Shown here: in pieces, positions 18,548 to 27,352 of the stretch
Layout of the letters: the number at the start of each line of letters is the position of its first letter
How positions within the stretch are numbered: the stretch's first letter is position 1
Assembly: GCA_026692665.1 (NCBI GenBank)
Contig: JAPLOF010000025.1
Location: 1-64,000, forward strand
From: Planctomycetota bacterium
GTDB lineage: Bacteria; Planctomycetota; UBA1135; GCA-002686595
DNA length: 64,000 bases
Direction of reading: 5' to 3'
Translations under genes and position numbers: made by a program
Notes under the pieces: model-generated
Databases searched by the model: none
What the model saw: the letters and a program-made list of their open reading frames with translations, nothing else
What the model was told of the DNA's origin: nothing

Positions 18548-19660
18548 GTGAACGACAAGGCTGCTGCCGTCGCCGCTGTCGCCACGGCGACGGACGTGGT
18601 CGTCCTCGGATGGATCCTCGCACGCGGCACCGGTCCGATCGGCGCGGCCCGGCTCGCGCAGGCGGCGATCGCGGGCGCCGCTCTCGTCTTCGCGCAGGCG
18701 CTCGGCGGGTACTTCGCGGTCGGCAACCCGTTCCTCCTGATCACCATCGCCTGGTCCTACGGCGCGATCGCGCTGCCGACCGTGGCGTTCGTGCTGCTCG
18801 CGCGCGGCTCCTTGCGGGCCCGGACGTCGTCCTTGACGCGTCTCGCGGCGGCGATCTCGCTCGCCACGGTCCCGCTCACGCTCTATGCGACCTTCGTCGA
18901 GCCGTACCGCCTCGTGACGGAGCACGCCGACATCGTGGTCGCGCGGCAACGCGCGCCGGCGCGCCCGATCACCGTCGCCGTCCTGGCCGACATCCAGTGC
19001 GTCGAGGTCACAGCGCGCGAACGCGAGGCCGTCCGCCGCGCGATGGAAGCCAAGCCCGACCTCGTCCTGCTGCCAGGCGACTTCGTGCAGGTCGGCTCGC
19101 ACCGCGTGCCCGAGATCGCGCCGGCGTTCCGCGAGCTGCTCGCCCCGCTCGACGCACCCCTCGGGGTCTTCTGCGTCCAAGGCGACACGGACACGCGCTC
19201 CGACGTCGAGCAGCTCGTGCGCGGGACGCGGGTGCGCTTCCTCGACGACCAGGTCGTGACGCTCGAGCGCGACGGGTTGCGCGTGACCCTGGCCGGCATC
19301 GGCATCCGCTACGAGTCCGTCTCGGCGCTGGCCGCGCTCCACGACGTCGAATCGCGCCCCGGCGATGACGACGTGCGCATCGTGATGGCCCACCGGCCGG
19401 ACGTGGTGTACGGACTCGCCCACGATTCCCGCGTGGATCTCGTCGTCGCGGGGCACACGCACGGCGGTCAGATCGCGCTGCCCTACTTCGGCCCGCCGTT
19501 CATCAGCTCGAACGTGCCGACCGCGGTCGGCTGGGGCGGGCTGCACGACCTCGGGGGCCGGCGGATCTACGTCAGCCGCGGCATCGGTTGGGAGCACGGA
19601 TCCGCGCCGCGCCTGCGCTTCCTGTCGCCGCCCGAGGTCTCGATCCTCCGGCTCCAGTAG
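18548..19660 (+). CDS. Membrane metallophosphoesterase-like protein with altered active site
   Basis: This 370-residue protein has an N-terminal membrane domain of three to four helices (residues ~10-110) and a C-terminal calcineurin-like domain of the YkuE type. Metal-site blocks are LADIQ (D148, Q150), LLPGDF, VQGDTDT (D213, T214), VMAHRPD and VVAGHTHGGQI. The family normally has DxH and GNH(D/E), so the first metal histidine is Gln and the GNH motif is GDT. GD, H and GHxH are intact. It may be an inactive or re-tuned phosphodiesterase. The GTG start at 18548 is 19 bp after the LeuA-like stop. Confidence 0.78.
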   Translation: MNDKAAAVAAVATATDVVVLGWILARGTGPIGAARLAQAAIAGAALVFAQALGGYFAVGNPFLLITIAWSYGAIALPTVAFVLLARGSLRARTSSLTRLAAAISLATVPLTLYATFVEPYRLVTEHADIVVARQRAPARPITVAVLADIQCVEVTAREREAVRRAMEAKPDLVLLPGDFVQVGSHRVPEIAPAFRELLAPLDAPLGVFCVQGDTDTRSDVEQLVRGTRVRFLDDQVVTLERDGLRVTLAGIGIRYESVSALAALHDVESRPGDDDVRIVMAHRPDVVYGLAHDSRVDLVVAGHTHGGQIALPYFGPPFISSNVPTAVGWGGLHDLGGRRIYVSRGIGWEHGSAPRLRFLSPPEVSILRLQ

Positions 19661-19665
19661 CGCTG

Positions 19666-19687
19666 CGCGCGCACCGCCGTGCGCGCG
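19666..19687. terminator. Bidirectional hairpin between convergent genes
   Basis: A 9-bp perfect GC stem (19666-19674 with 19679-19687, loop CGCC) lies in the 60-bp gap between the convergent phosphoesterase and LURP-one genes. No T-tract follows, so intrinsic terminator activity is unproven. Confidence 0.45.
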
Positions 19688-19720
19688 GCTTGGACGCGTC
19701 AAGATCGGAGCCCGCGTGCG

Positions 19721-20206
19721 TCAGCGCTTCTCGTGGCAGCACTGGTCCACGACGACCGCCGCCGCGAGCAACAGGACGTCGTCCTCGCCCTCCGCGATGT
19801 CGATGCCGTAGAGGTCGCCCAGGTCGAACCAGCGCTTGCTGACCTCCGCGACCCGCTCGCCGTGGCGCGTGAACACGTATTCGTGGTTCAGGAGGTCGCC
19901 CGCGGCCTCCAGGTCGTCCGGGCCGGGCACGTCCACGGTGAAGCGCGCCTTCAGGAACGTGAACGGCTTCTTCCGGACCAGGGCGATCACCTGGCCCGCG
20001 CGCTGGATCTCGAACGTCTTGCCCCAGTGGAAGAGCTTCTGCTCGATCCACAGGAGCTCGTGCCCGTTCATGTCCTGGAACGACAGCTTCGCCCCGATCG
20101 AGAGCGCCTTGCCGTCCACGTAGTAGCGCTCGCGGTCGGCCGCGTCGCGGATCGTGTAGTCGTCGCCGAGACGGAAGAGGTCCTGGCGCATCTGGTAGCG
20201 GGGCAT
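19721..20206 (-). CDS. LURP-one-related (DUF567/YxjI) family protein
   Basis: A 161-residue protein of the LURP-one-related/Tubby-like fold. Typical segments are YQMRQDLFRLGDDYTIRDAADRERYYVDGKALSIGAKLSFQD, the repeated LLWIEQKLFHWGKTFEIQ, VALVRKKPF and YGIDIAEGEDDVLLLAAAVVVDQCCHEK at the C-terminus. Bacterial members (YxjI) are small soluble beta-barrels with a central hydrophobic helix, possibly phospholipid scramblase-like, but their roles are mostly unknown. Family assignment is good; function is not known. Confidence 0.82.
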   Translation of the reverse strand: MPRYQMRQDLFRLGDDYTIRDAADRERYYVDGKALSIGAKLSFQDMNGHELLWIEQKLFHWGKTFEIQRAGQVIALVRKKPFTFLKARFTVDVPGPDDLEAAGDLLNHEYVFTRHGERVAEVSKRWFDLGDLYGIDIAEGEDDVLLLAAAVVVDQCCHEKR

Positions 20207-20444
20207 CGCGTGGGCTCCGGGAGCGGGGCGAGGGAAGGAGCGCCGTCCTACGGCGCGCCTCGGCCGGGCTTCAACGCCGTTGCCCCGGAACGGCCGATTG
20301 CGGGGCGGTGGGTTCGCCCCCCTGGCGGACGGATTGCGTCCCGCCGGTTCGGTGGCGCGGACTCAGGCCTCGACGGCGGCCGAGTCGAGCGCGACGGGCT
20401 TCGCCGATCCGGAACTCCCGAGGCCCCGGGGACCGGGGAGATCC

Positions 20445-20663
20445 TCAGCCGACCTGCGCCCGGTCGGTGATCGCGGCGACCGGCGCGGGCTTGCCGTGCT
20501 TGGCCACGTAGGCGTTGTTGAACGCGCACGTGAAGCACTTGTGGTAGCTGCCGCGCTGACGATCCTGGCATTGGCCCTGGGTCACCTTGTGCGCGAAGAG
20601 CACCGGCGCCCCGTCGATCCGGCTCGGGCACATCTGCAGGCTCGAAGTGGTCTCGTCCGTCAT
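20445..20663 (-). CDS. Small Cys-rich protein, 72 aa
   Basis: I do not recognise a family. The 72-residue protein (MTDETTSSLQMCPSRIDG...) carries cysteines in MCP, GQCQDRQRG and HKCFTCAFNN. Together with the adjacent His this could form a zinc-binding knuckle (CxxC with an upstream Cys pair). It is flanked by 140-240 bp non-coding gaps on both sides. The start at 20663 has a Met and a polar N-terminus; the open frame continues upstream with less plausible residues. It could also be a redox or RNA-binding micro-protein. Confidence 0.5.
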   Translation of the reverse strand: MTDETTSSLQMCPSRIDGAPVLFAHKVTQGQCQDRQRGSYHKCFTCAFNNAYVAKHGKPAPVAAITDRAQVG

Positions 20664-20801
20664 GCTGGTCCTTGTGTGGGTCTCGGAATCAGAAGCCCCC
20701 GCGTGTCGCAGGGGCGTCGTCCCGGACCTCGTGACGGCCGCCGGGGGTGCCGCGCCCGCATTGTGAACCAGCGTGAAGGGCTGGGGCAAGAACGCATCAG
20801 G

Positions 20802-21689
20802 TCAACCGCAGGTGCGCGTCCCGCAAGGCAGGGCGGCTTGGATCCGGTCGAGGGCCGTCCGGGCCGCTTCGGGCGCCCGGTGGCTGTCCCGGGACAGTTC
20901 CACGGCAGCCATTCCGCTGTAACCGATCTCGCGCAAGGCAGTTAGGGCTCCCGCTAGGTCCAGCTCCCCGGTGCCGAGCTGGAGGTGCTCGTGGACCCCC
21001 GGCCGGGCGTCGTCGAGGTGCACGTGGAGCAGGTGGTGCGCGAGAGCCCGGATCGGACTGCCCACCGGAACATCCCCGGTTACCACCAGGTGACCAAGGT
21101 CGAGCGTCAGCCCCAGCTCGCCTCCCCGGTTCTCGAGGCGGCGGGTCAGCTCGAGGAAACCCGCGGGTCGTTCCACGAACATCCCCGGCTCGGGCTCGAA
21201 GGCGACGCGGACGCCGCGCGCCTGCGCGTGGTCCAGGACGGAGACGACCCCGCGGGCCAGCCGATCCCACAGGGGATCGGCCGCGGATCGATCAGCGTCG
21301 GGCGCGTCCCCGGAAGGCATCTCGTACGCGGCACCCGACCAGATCGACACGAGGGGCGCGCCCAGATCCGCCGCCAGATCGATCGACCGCCGGTAGAAGT
21401 CGATGCGCCGCTCGCGTCCACGTGCGGACGAGTCCATCAGGTTCGGGCGGTGCTTGCGGAGCGGCTCGAGGACGAAGCGTGCTCCCGTTTCGACGGCGAC
21501 CGACAGGTCGCGCTCGCGGAGCTGGTCGCGCAGGGCGCGGACCCGGTCGGGCTTCAGGTCGTAGAGATCCAGTTCTCCGACGTCGGGGGTCAGAGCGACC
21601 CCGCCGTACCCGAGTCCGGCGAGCAGGTCGAGCGCGTCGCGCAACCGGTGGTGCGCGAGGCCGTTCGTGTTGTAGCCGATGCGGAACAC
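20802..21689 (-). CDS. Sugar phosphate isomerase/epimerase (AP endonuclease 2-type TIM barrel)
   Basis: A 295-residue TIM-barrel protein of the xylose isomerase-like/IolE superfamily. It opens VFRIGYNTNGLAHHRLRDALDLLAGLGYGGVALTPDVG. Probable metal ligands are the Glu in FEPEPGMF, LDLGHLVVTGD, LLHVHLDDARPGVHEHLQLGTGELDL and the terminal VELSRDSH. The reaction cannot be assigned. The GTG start at 21689 lies 7 bp after the tatA stop, so it is the last gene of the kdsD-kdsC-lpt-tatA operon. An open frame extends upstream to 21989 inside tatA but is not homologous. Confidence 0.8.
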   Translation of the reverse strand: MFRIGYNTNGLAHHRLRDALDLLAGLGYGGVALTPDVGELDLYDLKPDRVRALRDQLRERDLSVAVETGARFVLEPLRKHRPNLMDSSARGRERRIDFYRRSIDLAADLGAPLVSIWSGAAYEMPSGDAPDADRSAADPLWDRLARGVVSVLDHAQARGVRVAFEPEPGMFVERPAGFLELTRRLENRGGELGLTLDLGHLVVTGDVPVGSPIRALAHHLLHVHLDDARPGVHEHLQLGTGELDLAGALTALREIGYSGMAAVELSRDSHRAPEAARTALDRIQAALPCGTRTCG

Positions 21690-21696
21690 GCGGGGT

Positions 21697-22179
21697 TCAG
21701 GCTTGGGCCGGCGGTGGGCGCGGCGGTCCGTCCGCGTCGGGGTCCTTCGCGCTCGACTCGACCGGGCGCGCCTCGGGGCCGCGGAACTCGGATGCCGGGT
21801 CGATCCCGGGCACGGTCGCGTGTTCGATCGGCTCCGGGAGCGGGTCCTGGATCGTCGAGCCGCGCGCGACCGGGCCAGTGGCGTCCGGATTCGAGGCGCG
21901 TGTGCGCCCCTCCTCCTCCAGCCGCACGGCGAGCTTCTCGCTGGCCGTCCGGGCCACGTCGGTGAGCGAGAGGTCGCGCGGCATCGCATCGCGGATCTGG
22001 CGCACCTCGCGCTCGAGCCCGCTGTCGCGCCAGGTCGAATCCAGACTGCGCTTCAGCTTCGTGAACTGGGCTCCCGCCTCGGCCGCCACCTTGGGCAGGT
22101 CCTTGCCGAACAGGAGGAGAGCGCCGATTCCGACCATCAGCAGCTCCATCCCCCCGAGACTCTCGAAGATCGCGAACAC
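21697..22179 (-). CDS. tatA: Sec-independent translocase TatA/TatB-like subunit
   Basis: A 160-residue TatA/B-like protein: one N-terminal transmembrane helix (GMELLMVGIGALLLFG), the hinge FGKDLPKV and an amphipathic helix (AAEAGAQFTKLKRSLD), followed by a Pro-rich disordered tail. Its length and the Glu in the membrane helix are compatible with either TatA or TatB; Tat subunits pull folded proteins across the inner membrane. tatC is not in the window. It begins 28 bp after the Lpt fusion gene. Confidence 0.85.
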   Translation of the reverse strand: MFAIFESLGGMELLMVGIGALLLFGKDLPKVAAEAGAQFTKLKRSLDSTWRDSGLEREVRQIRDAMPRDLSLTDVARTASEKLAVRLEEEGRTRASNPDATGPVARGSTIQDPLPEPIEHATVPGIDPASEFRGPEARPVESSAKDPDADGPPRPPPAQA

Positions 22180-22207
22180 CCGGACGATCCTATCGGCCGG
22201 CGCGCGC

Positions 22208-25200
22208 TCAGTGGAAGATTCCGAGCCACTGATCGATCAGGCCGAGCGAGGAACGGCTCCACGAGAGGCGCGGTTCGAACCCGAAACCGAACCGCGTGCC
22301 TTCCCCGGCGCGGTAGCCCAGCTCGATTTCGACCACGAAGTCGTGGCCCAGCCGCCGCAGCACGAATTCGGACCCGAGCGAGCGGCGCTCCAGGAGGGAC
22401 TGCGTCTGCGTCGCTTCCATCTCCCACTTCGTCGTCCAGCGCCAGCGGGCACGGATCGACGCGGCCTCGTAGAGCGTGTCGTCCAAGGCGTCGCGGCCGT
22501 AGCTGTGGCCCAGCTCGATGCCCACGTTGCGCACGGGTTCGAAACCCATCGCGGACGCCGAGTACTGGGTCTCGTTCTCGCGGACGTCGTAGCGTCCGTC
22601 CTGCGTGATCGCGAAGGGGAAGCCGCCCAGGATCGTGAAGTAGCCACCCAGGAACGCGATCGGCTGCAGCCCGTCCGGCTGCGGCCCTTCGACGCCTTCT
22701 CCGAGCGAAGCCTGGACATCGATGTCCAATCGATCCGTCGTGTCGGGCTTCCACCAGTGCGCTCGCGCCCCGACGTCGAGGAACGTGCCGAGGTACGGAT
22801 CCTCGGTCGTGTCGAACCGCACCGGAGTTGCGTCCGTCTCGACGTCGGCGATGTCGCCGCGGATGCCGATCCGGGGCGACAGCGTGTGCGCGGTCCCGCC
22901 GGAGCTGCGTCGCCACAGCGTGGTCGTGGCCTCGATGCCGGCCAGCAATGCCGCGCGCGCCGGCGACGTGCTCTCGTCGACGCCTTGGCTCCAGATCGTC
23001 CCGCGGCCTTCGACGTAGGGCGTGACGTTCGCGTTCAGGACTCCGAGCGGAAAGGGCATCTCGACCCGTTGCTTCGTGTCCGCGCGGAGGACCTCGCGGT
23101 CGCCCAGGCCGTCGGGAAACGGTTCGTAATAGCGCGGGTCGCCGTCCTGGCGCTTCAGATACGCCGCATCGAGGGTGCCCGTGTAGTAGACGGGGTTCTC
23201 CCACCACGTATCGATCTTCGTCCTTCCGCGCATCGCACCCAGCGAGGGCAGCTCCGCGGTGTCCGTACGGTCCTCGAGCAGGATCTTGGCCTTCCCGGAG
23301 AAGTAGTCCGCCCCGTTCGCCTTGCGCCAGTGGAGGTAGTTGTCCTTCTGCTCGTAGGCGAGGTAGTCGCGTTCGAAGAACTCGGATTGCACGCCCGGAT
23401 CGCTCTGGTACGAGAGCGCCAGGTCGACCCACTCCGCATCGTCGCCGCGCTCCAGCCAGTATCGGCCGCGCGAGTGGAGCCAGGTGCGCAAGAGGGAACG
23501 GTCGTCGCGGTCGACGCGCACGAGGCCGGAGTCGTCGCGGCGGTCCGGGATCCCATCGATCTGTGCGTTAAAATCGAGCTTGTCGCCGAGTCGCAGGTCG
23601 AGTCCGGCGCCGAGGAGGAGGCCGCGGGAGCCGAGGTAGCGCACGTCGAAGTTCCAACCGCCCTTGATCGGGATGTCGGGCAGACCGAAGGCGACTTTCG
23701 CCAGCTTGCCCACCGTGAGCCCGATTCCGCCCAGCTGCGTGTTGATCGACGCGCCGATGGCCGCGCCGAACTTCGCGCTGTTGCCCAGGACGAGCCGATC
23801 GACGAGAGGATTGCCTTCCGCGTCGGTCTCGTAGACGAGCGGCGGCATCGGCAGCCGGAGTCCGTCCTCGAAGCGGATCGCGTTGCCCTCGGCCGTGACC
23901 TGGAACGCGACACGGTCATCGACGTCGTTGACCTGCGGCGTCAGTCGCAGGTCGGTCGTCTCGATCACGTAGTGGGGCTCGTCGAAATCGCACGCGGTCA
24001 GGACCGCGGTGTCCGCGCGCAGAGTCGGGCCCGCCGAGATGCGCATCCACTCGGCCTTCGCGCGCACGCTGCGCGGCAGGCCGCGCATCTCCAGGTCGAC
24101 GACGACGTCGGCGTCCTGGATCCAGCCGTGCTCCTCCACCAGGTCGAAGTAGAGGGCTCCAGCGCGGGCGGATCGATCGCCCACCTGGTAGATCTCGACG
24201 TTGCCCTCGATGTAGACCTCGGACAGCAGGCGGAAGATGGGACTCTTCCGGATCTGCTCGAGCTGCGCCTGCCACTTGTTCGGAGGTGGCCGGTCCTCGT
24301 CCCCGCGGCGCGCCGGATCGCCCGTCGAGCGCACGAGGAGGTCCGGTTCTCCCGCCGTCTCCTTGATCGCCCGCTTGCCGCTGCGCTGCCACTCGTCGCG
24401 GTCCACCCAGAAGAGCGTCCAGTCCGCGAACAGCTGCGTGCTGCCGTAGCGCAACCGTGGGTTGCGCAGGACGAGGATCGTCGTGTCGCCCTGGTCGAAG
24501 GGCTGCATGGAGTCGTAGGACAGCGACCACGACGTACCGTCGGCGCCCGGGCGCGAGGTGATCTCGCCCTTGTCCGTCGCCAGCAGCATGTTCGCCATGT
24601 CGTACTCGATCCACGGCGCCCGCCACTCGGCATCCATCAGCGCGAGTTCCGCGGGCCGGCCTTCGAAGCGGACGCGTCCAGGCACGCCTTCGAGCTTCTC
24701 GCCGCGCGCGGTGCCGCGGGAACCCATCCGTGCTTCGAATCCGCCCTGCGCGAGAAGGTTCTTCACCCGTTTCGCGTCGATCGCGCCCGGGTCGCTGAAG
24801 TCGCCTTGCACGCGGATCGAGTTCGCGTCGAGCGACCAGTCCTCGTCCTGCTCGCTGGCTCCGGCGATGTGAGCATTCCCTTGGAGCAACACATGCTCGC
24901 GGTCCGCCTCGACGGAGTCCGCGCGCATGTCGCGCAGCAGAGCCTTGCTGGCCTTGGCCGACTCGCGGTCGACGAGTCCGCCCTCCACGCGCGAAGCGCG
25001 CATGGAATCCGGGTCGAAGTCGATCCAATCGGCCGAGATCGTGTATGCGGCCAGGGCGCCGGGAAGAGTTCCGCTCGCCGTCACGCGCCGTCCGGCGCCC
25101 GCGGAGAGACGACCCTTCCCGGTCTCGTCGACCGTGAAGCGATCGGCGCGCGCGTCGAGCGCGCCGCGGCCGTCGGGGCCCGCATAGACCGCGTGCACCT

Positions 25201-27352
25201 CACCGCGCGCCTCGACGTTTTTGAGGAAGACCTCGAGCGGCGGCTCGGCGCCCGGGCGCGGCTCGAGCCGTCCGTCGATGCGTGTCCACTGCGCGTCGAG
25301 ATCCGCCACCTCGTCCCCGCGCACGATGTGCGCACGGACGTCGCGCCGCGCCTCGACGTGGAACGGGCGTGGATCGAGCGAGCCCTTGCGTTCGGGGGCG
25401 ACCTCGACCTCGACTTCCTGCGCGTCGAGATCGAGACGCGCAGTGGTCACCTCGGCATCGACGTGCACGTCGCCCTTGGCCACGACACGACGTTCCGTGG
25501 CGCGGATCTCGCGCGCTCGCGTCTCGGCGCGGAGGTCCTGATCCGGGTCGGGACTGGATCGACGCAGGCGATAGCTGGCACGCTTCGAGTCGTCGCCGAA
25601 CAGCTCGACGTCGCGCTCGCCCCGTACGACGACACGCGCCGCGTCGCCGTCGCCGTCCACTCCTCGGAAGGTGACGTCTCCCTCGGCCGTGAACGTGCGC
25701 GCCTCCCAGTCGAGCGCCGTGACCCGTTGCGCCGTCGCCTGAACGCGGTCCGGCGCGCCCTCCGCGCCGACCGCGAACGACACGCCCTGCGCGGCGGGCA
25801 CGAGGAGCTTGGTGCCGAGCCAACGTGCTTCCAGCCCGCCGGTCGCGTCGAGCGCGACCGGGCGACCGTCCTCCGTGACCCCCCGCAGGCTCGTGGATCC
25901 CGAAGAAGCCGCGTCGACGGTCAGCGCACTGTCGGCTTGGAGCTTCCAGAACAGGTCGAGGCTCGGGCTGCGTAGCGTCTTTCCCTGGTAGTCGACGCGG
26001 ACATCGCCGATCGCGTGCAGTTCTCCGCCGCGCTGGTCCTTGCGCACCTTGCCTTCGATTCGCTGCGTCGCCTCGACCGTGAGCTCCGCCAGCGGGACCT
26101 TCACTGTCGCCGGACCGGTCAGCTCCAGGACGATCCCGTCGTCGACGCGGACGACGAGCGGCCCGGCGCCCGCGATCGCGGCTCGTCCGTCCGTCAACTG
26201 GGGCCGCTGGATGTCGAGGAAGCGCCCGATCCCGACGTCGCCCGTCGGATCGCCAGTCAGGGTCGCTTTGGAGAGGACGCCTCGGTCGCCGAACTCGAAC
26301 ACCGCGGTGCGCGCGTGGAACGTGTCGCCGCTCCGCACGAGAACGACGTCGGCCTCGAGCGTCGCGAGGCGCAGCCGACCGCGGTCGCCGAACACGAAAT
26401 CCGCCCGCTGAGCACGGAACTCGTCGCCCGCGCTGTGTGCGACGACGTCACCTTGCGCATCGGCCGAGACCAGCTCGTAGTTCTTGCGCTCGGCCGTCGG
26501 GCCGCGGCCCACGAGGTGGATCGTGCGCGCATCGATGGTGATCTCGCCGATCTGCGCGGTGCGCTCGCCGCCCTCGATCGCGAGGCGTGCGCCTTCCTTG
26601 GCCGTGACCTCGACGGTGGAGACTCCGTCGCGCTCGATGCGCTCGACGACGAGCGAGCCCTCCTTGCCCGACGTGAGGATCGCGCGCTCGCCGCCTTCCA
26701 GCGTGAGCCGCACTCTCCCGTCGCGGTCGAGCACGACGCGTTCCTCCCCGAAGCCGGCGCGCAGCCCGGCACCTTCAGCCTCGAGCCCCTGCCCCTCGAC
26801 CGTCACGCGCTCCGTCGTCGTGAAGCCGAGTCGTGGAACGTCCATGTCCACCGACGACGAGCGGAAGCGCAGGGGCACGACCGGCGTGCCCTCGAACAGC
26901 GTCGCGTCGATGTCCGTGAACCGCACCGACTTCAGCTCCGATCCGCCCGCGGTCACGGCGTCGATGACGAGCGTCGTGCGTGCCAGCGGCGATTGGAGTT
27001 GCGCGCGCTTCGTGCCGCGATCAGGGTCCAGCACTTCGACCTGGACGTCCTTGAGGTCGTAGAGATCGCCGCCGAGGCTGTCGACGTCGGCCGCGCGCAG
27101 CTCCAGCTTGGGATGCTGGACGGGCCCGGTTCCGCCGCGCAGCGTCATCGAGAGCGGCCCGTCGAGCACGGCGCCGATGGCCTTGCCGGGCTGACCGTTC
27201 TTTCCGGCGAGCGAGACTTCCGTGAACTCGCCTTCGGGCGCGGGGGCCTGGACCTCCGTCGCGTCCTTCGGTCCCGGACGCGCGCCGCGGAAGTACCAGA
27301 GGGTGGCGAGTCCCAGGCCGAAGACCAGCAGGAAGAGGAGGACGCGCTTCAT
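22208..27352 (-). CDS. Giant LptC/LptA/LptD-like lipopolysaccharide transport fusion
   Basis: The 1714-residue protein appears to join the periplasmic and outer-membrane parts of the LPS transport machine. It starts with an uncleaved membrane anchor (MKRVLLFLLVFGLGLATLWY) and an LptC-like region to about residue 190. A long array of OstA/LptA-type modules follows, recognisable by recurring phrases such as GDVVAHSAGDEFRAQRADF, GDVRVDYQGKTLRSPSLDL, KGDVHVDAEVTTARLDLDA, QGNAHIAG and EGNVEIYQVGDRS. The last ~600 residues fit LptD: ACDFDEPHYVIETTDLRLTP at about residue 1117, LPMPPLVYETD, then barrel strands ending LRRLGHDFVVEIELGYRAGEGTRFGFGFEP. The ATG at 27352 overlaps the kdsC stop by 4 bp. Known organisms encode LptC, LptA and LptD separately. 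Confidence 0.82.
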   Translation of the reverse strand: MKRVLLFLLVFGLGLATLWYFRGARPGPKDATEVQAPAPEGEFTEVSLAGKNGQPGKAIGAVLDGPLSMTLRGGTGPVQHPKLELRAADVDSLGGDLYDLKDVQVEVLDPDRGTKRAQLQSPLARTTLVIDAVTAGGSELKSVRFTDIDATLFEGTPVVPLRFRSSSVDMDVPRLGFTTTERVTVEGQGLEAEGAGLRAGFGEERVVLDRDGRVRLTLEGGERAILTSGKEGSLVVERIERDGVSTVEVTAKEGARLAIEGGERTAQIGEITIDARTIHLVGRGPTAERKNYELVSADAQGDVVAHSAGDEFRAQRADFVFGDRGRLRLATLEADVVLVRSGDTFHARTAVFEFGDRGVLSKATLTGDPTGDVGIGRFLDIQRPQLTDGRAAIAGAGPLVVRVDDGIVLELTGPATVKVPLAELTVEATQRIEGKVRKDQRGGELHAIGDVRVDYQGKTLRSPSLDLFWKLQADSALTVDAASSGSTSLRGVTEDGRPVALDATGGLEARWLGTKLLVPAAQGVSFAVGAEGAPDRVQATAQRVTALDWEARTFTAEGDVTFRGVDGDGDAARVVVRGERDVELFGDDSKRASYRLRRSSPDPDQDLRAETRAREIRATERRVVAKGDVHVDAEVTTARLDLDAQEVEVEVAPERKGSLDPRPFHVEARRDVRAHIVRGDEVADLDAQWTRIDGRLEPRPGAEPPLEVFLKNVEARGEVHAVYAGPDGRGALDARADRFTVDETGKGRLSAGAGRRVTASGTLPGALAAYTISADWIDFDPDSMRASRVEGGLVDRESAKASKALLRDMRADSVEADREHVLLQGNAHIAGASEQDEDWSLDANSIRVQGDFSDPGAIDAKRVKNLLAQGGFEARMGSRGTARGEKLEGVPGRVRFEGRPAELALMDAEWRAPWIEYDMANMLLATDKGEITSRPGADGTSWSLSYDSMQPFDQGDTTILVLRNPRLRYGSTQLFADWTLFWVDRDEWQRSGKRAIKETAGEPDLLVRSTGDPARRGDEDRPPPNKWQAQLEQIRKSPIFRLLSEVYIEGNVEIYQVGDRSARAGALYFDLVEEHGWIQDADVVVDLEMRGLPRSVRAKAEWMRISAGPTLRADTAVLTACDFDEPHYVIETTDLRLTPQVNDVDDRVAFQVTAEGNAIRFEDGLRLPMPPLVYETDAEGNPLVDRLVLGNSAKFGAAIGASINTQLGGIGLTVGKLAKVAFGLPDIPIKGGWNFDVRYLGSRGLLLGAGLDLRLGDKLDFNAQIDGIPDRRDDSGLVRVDRDDRSLLRTWLHSRGRYWLERGDDAEWVDLALSYQSDPGVQSEFFERDYLAYEQKDNYLHWRKANGADYFSGKAKILLEDRTDTAELPSLGAMRGRTKIDTWWENPVYYTGTLDAAYLKRQDGDPRYYEPFPDGLGDREVLRADTKQRVEMPFPLGVLNANVTPYVEGRGTIWSQGVDESTSPARAALLAGIEATTTLWRRSSGGTAHTLSPRIGIRGDIADVETDATPVRFDTTEDPYLGTFLDVGARAHWWKPDTTDRLDIDVQASLGEGVEGPQPDGLQPIAFLGGYFTILGGFPFAITQDGRYDVRENETQYSASAMGFEPVRNVGIELGHSYGRDALDDTLYEAASIRARWRWTTKWEMEATQTQSLLERRSLGSEFVLRRLGHDFVVEIELGYRAGEGTRFGFGFEPRLSWSRSSLGLIDQWLGIFH

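Noticed and set aside
21422..25975. 1517-residue open frame on the plus strand opposite the Lpt fusion gene
   Set aside because: It mirrors the high GC of the real gene on the other strand, has no motif, and its composition (Arg/Val/Asp/Ala-rich) is that of an antisense shadow.
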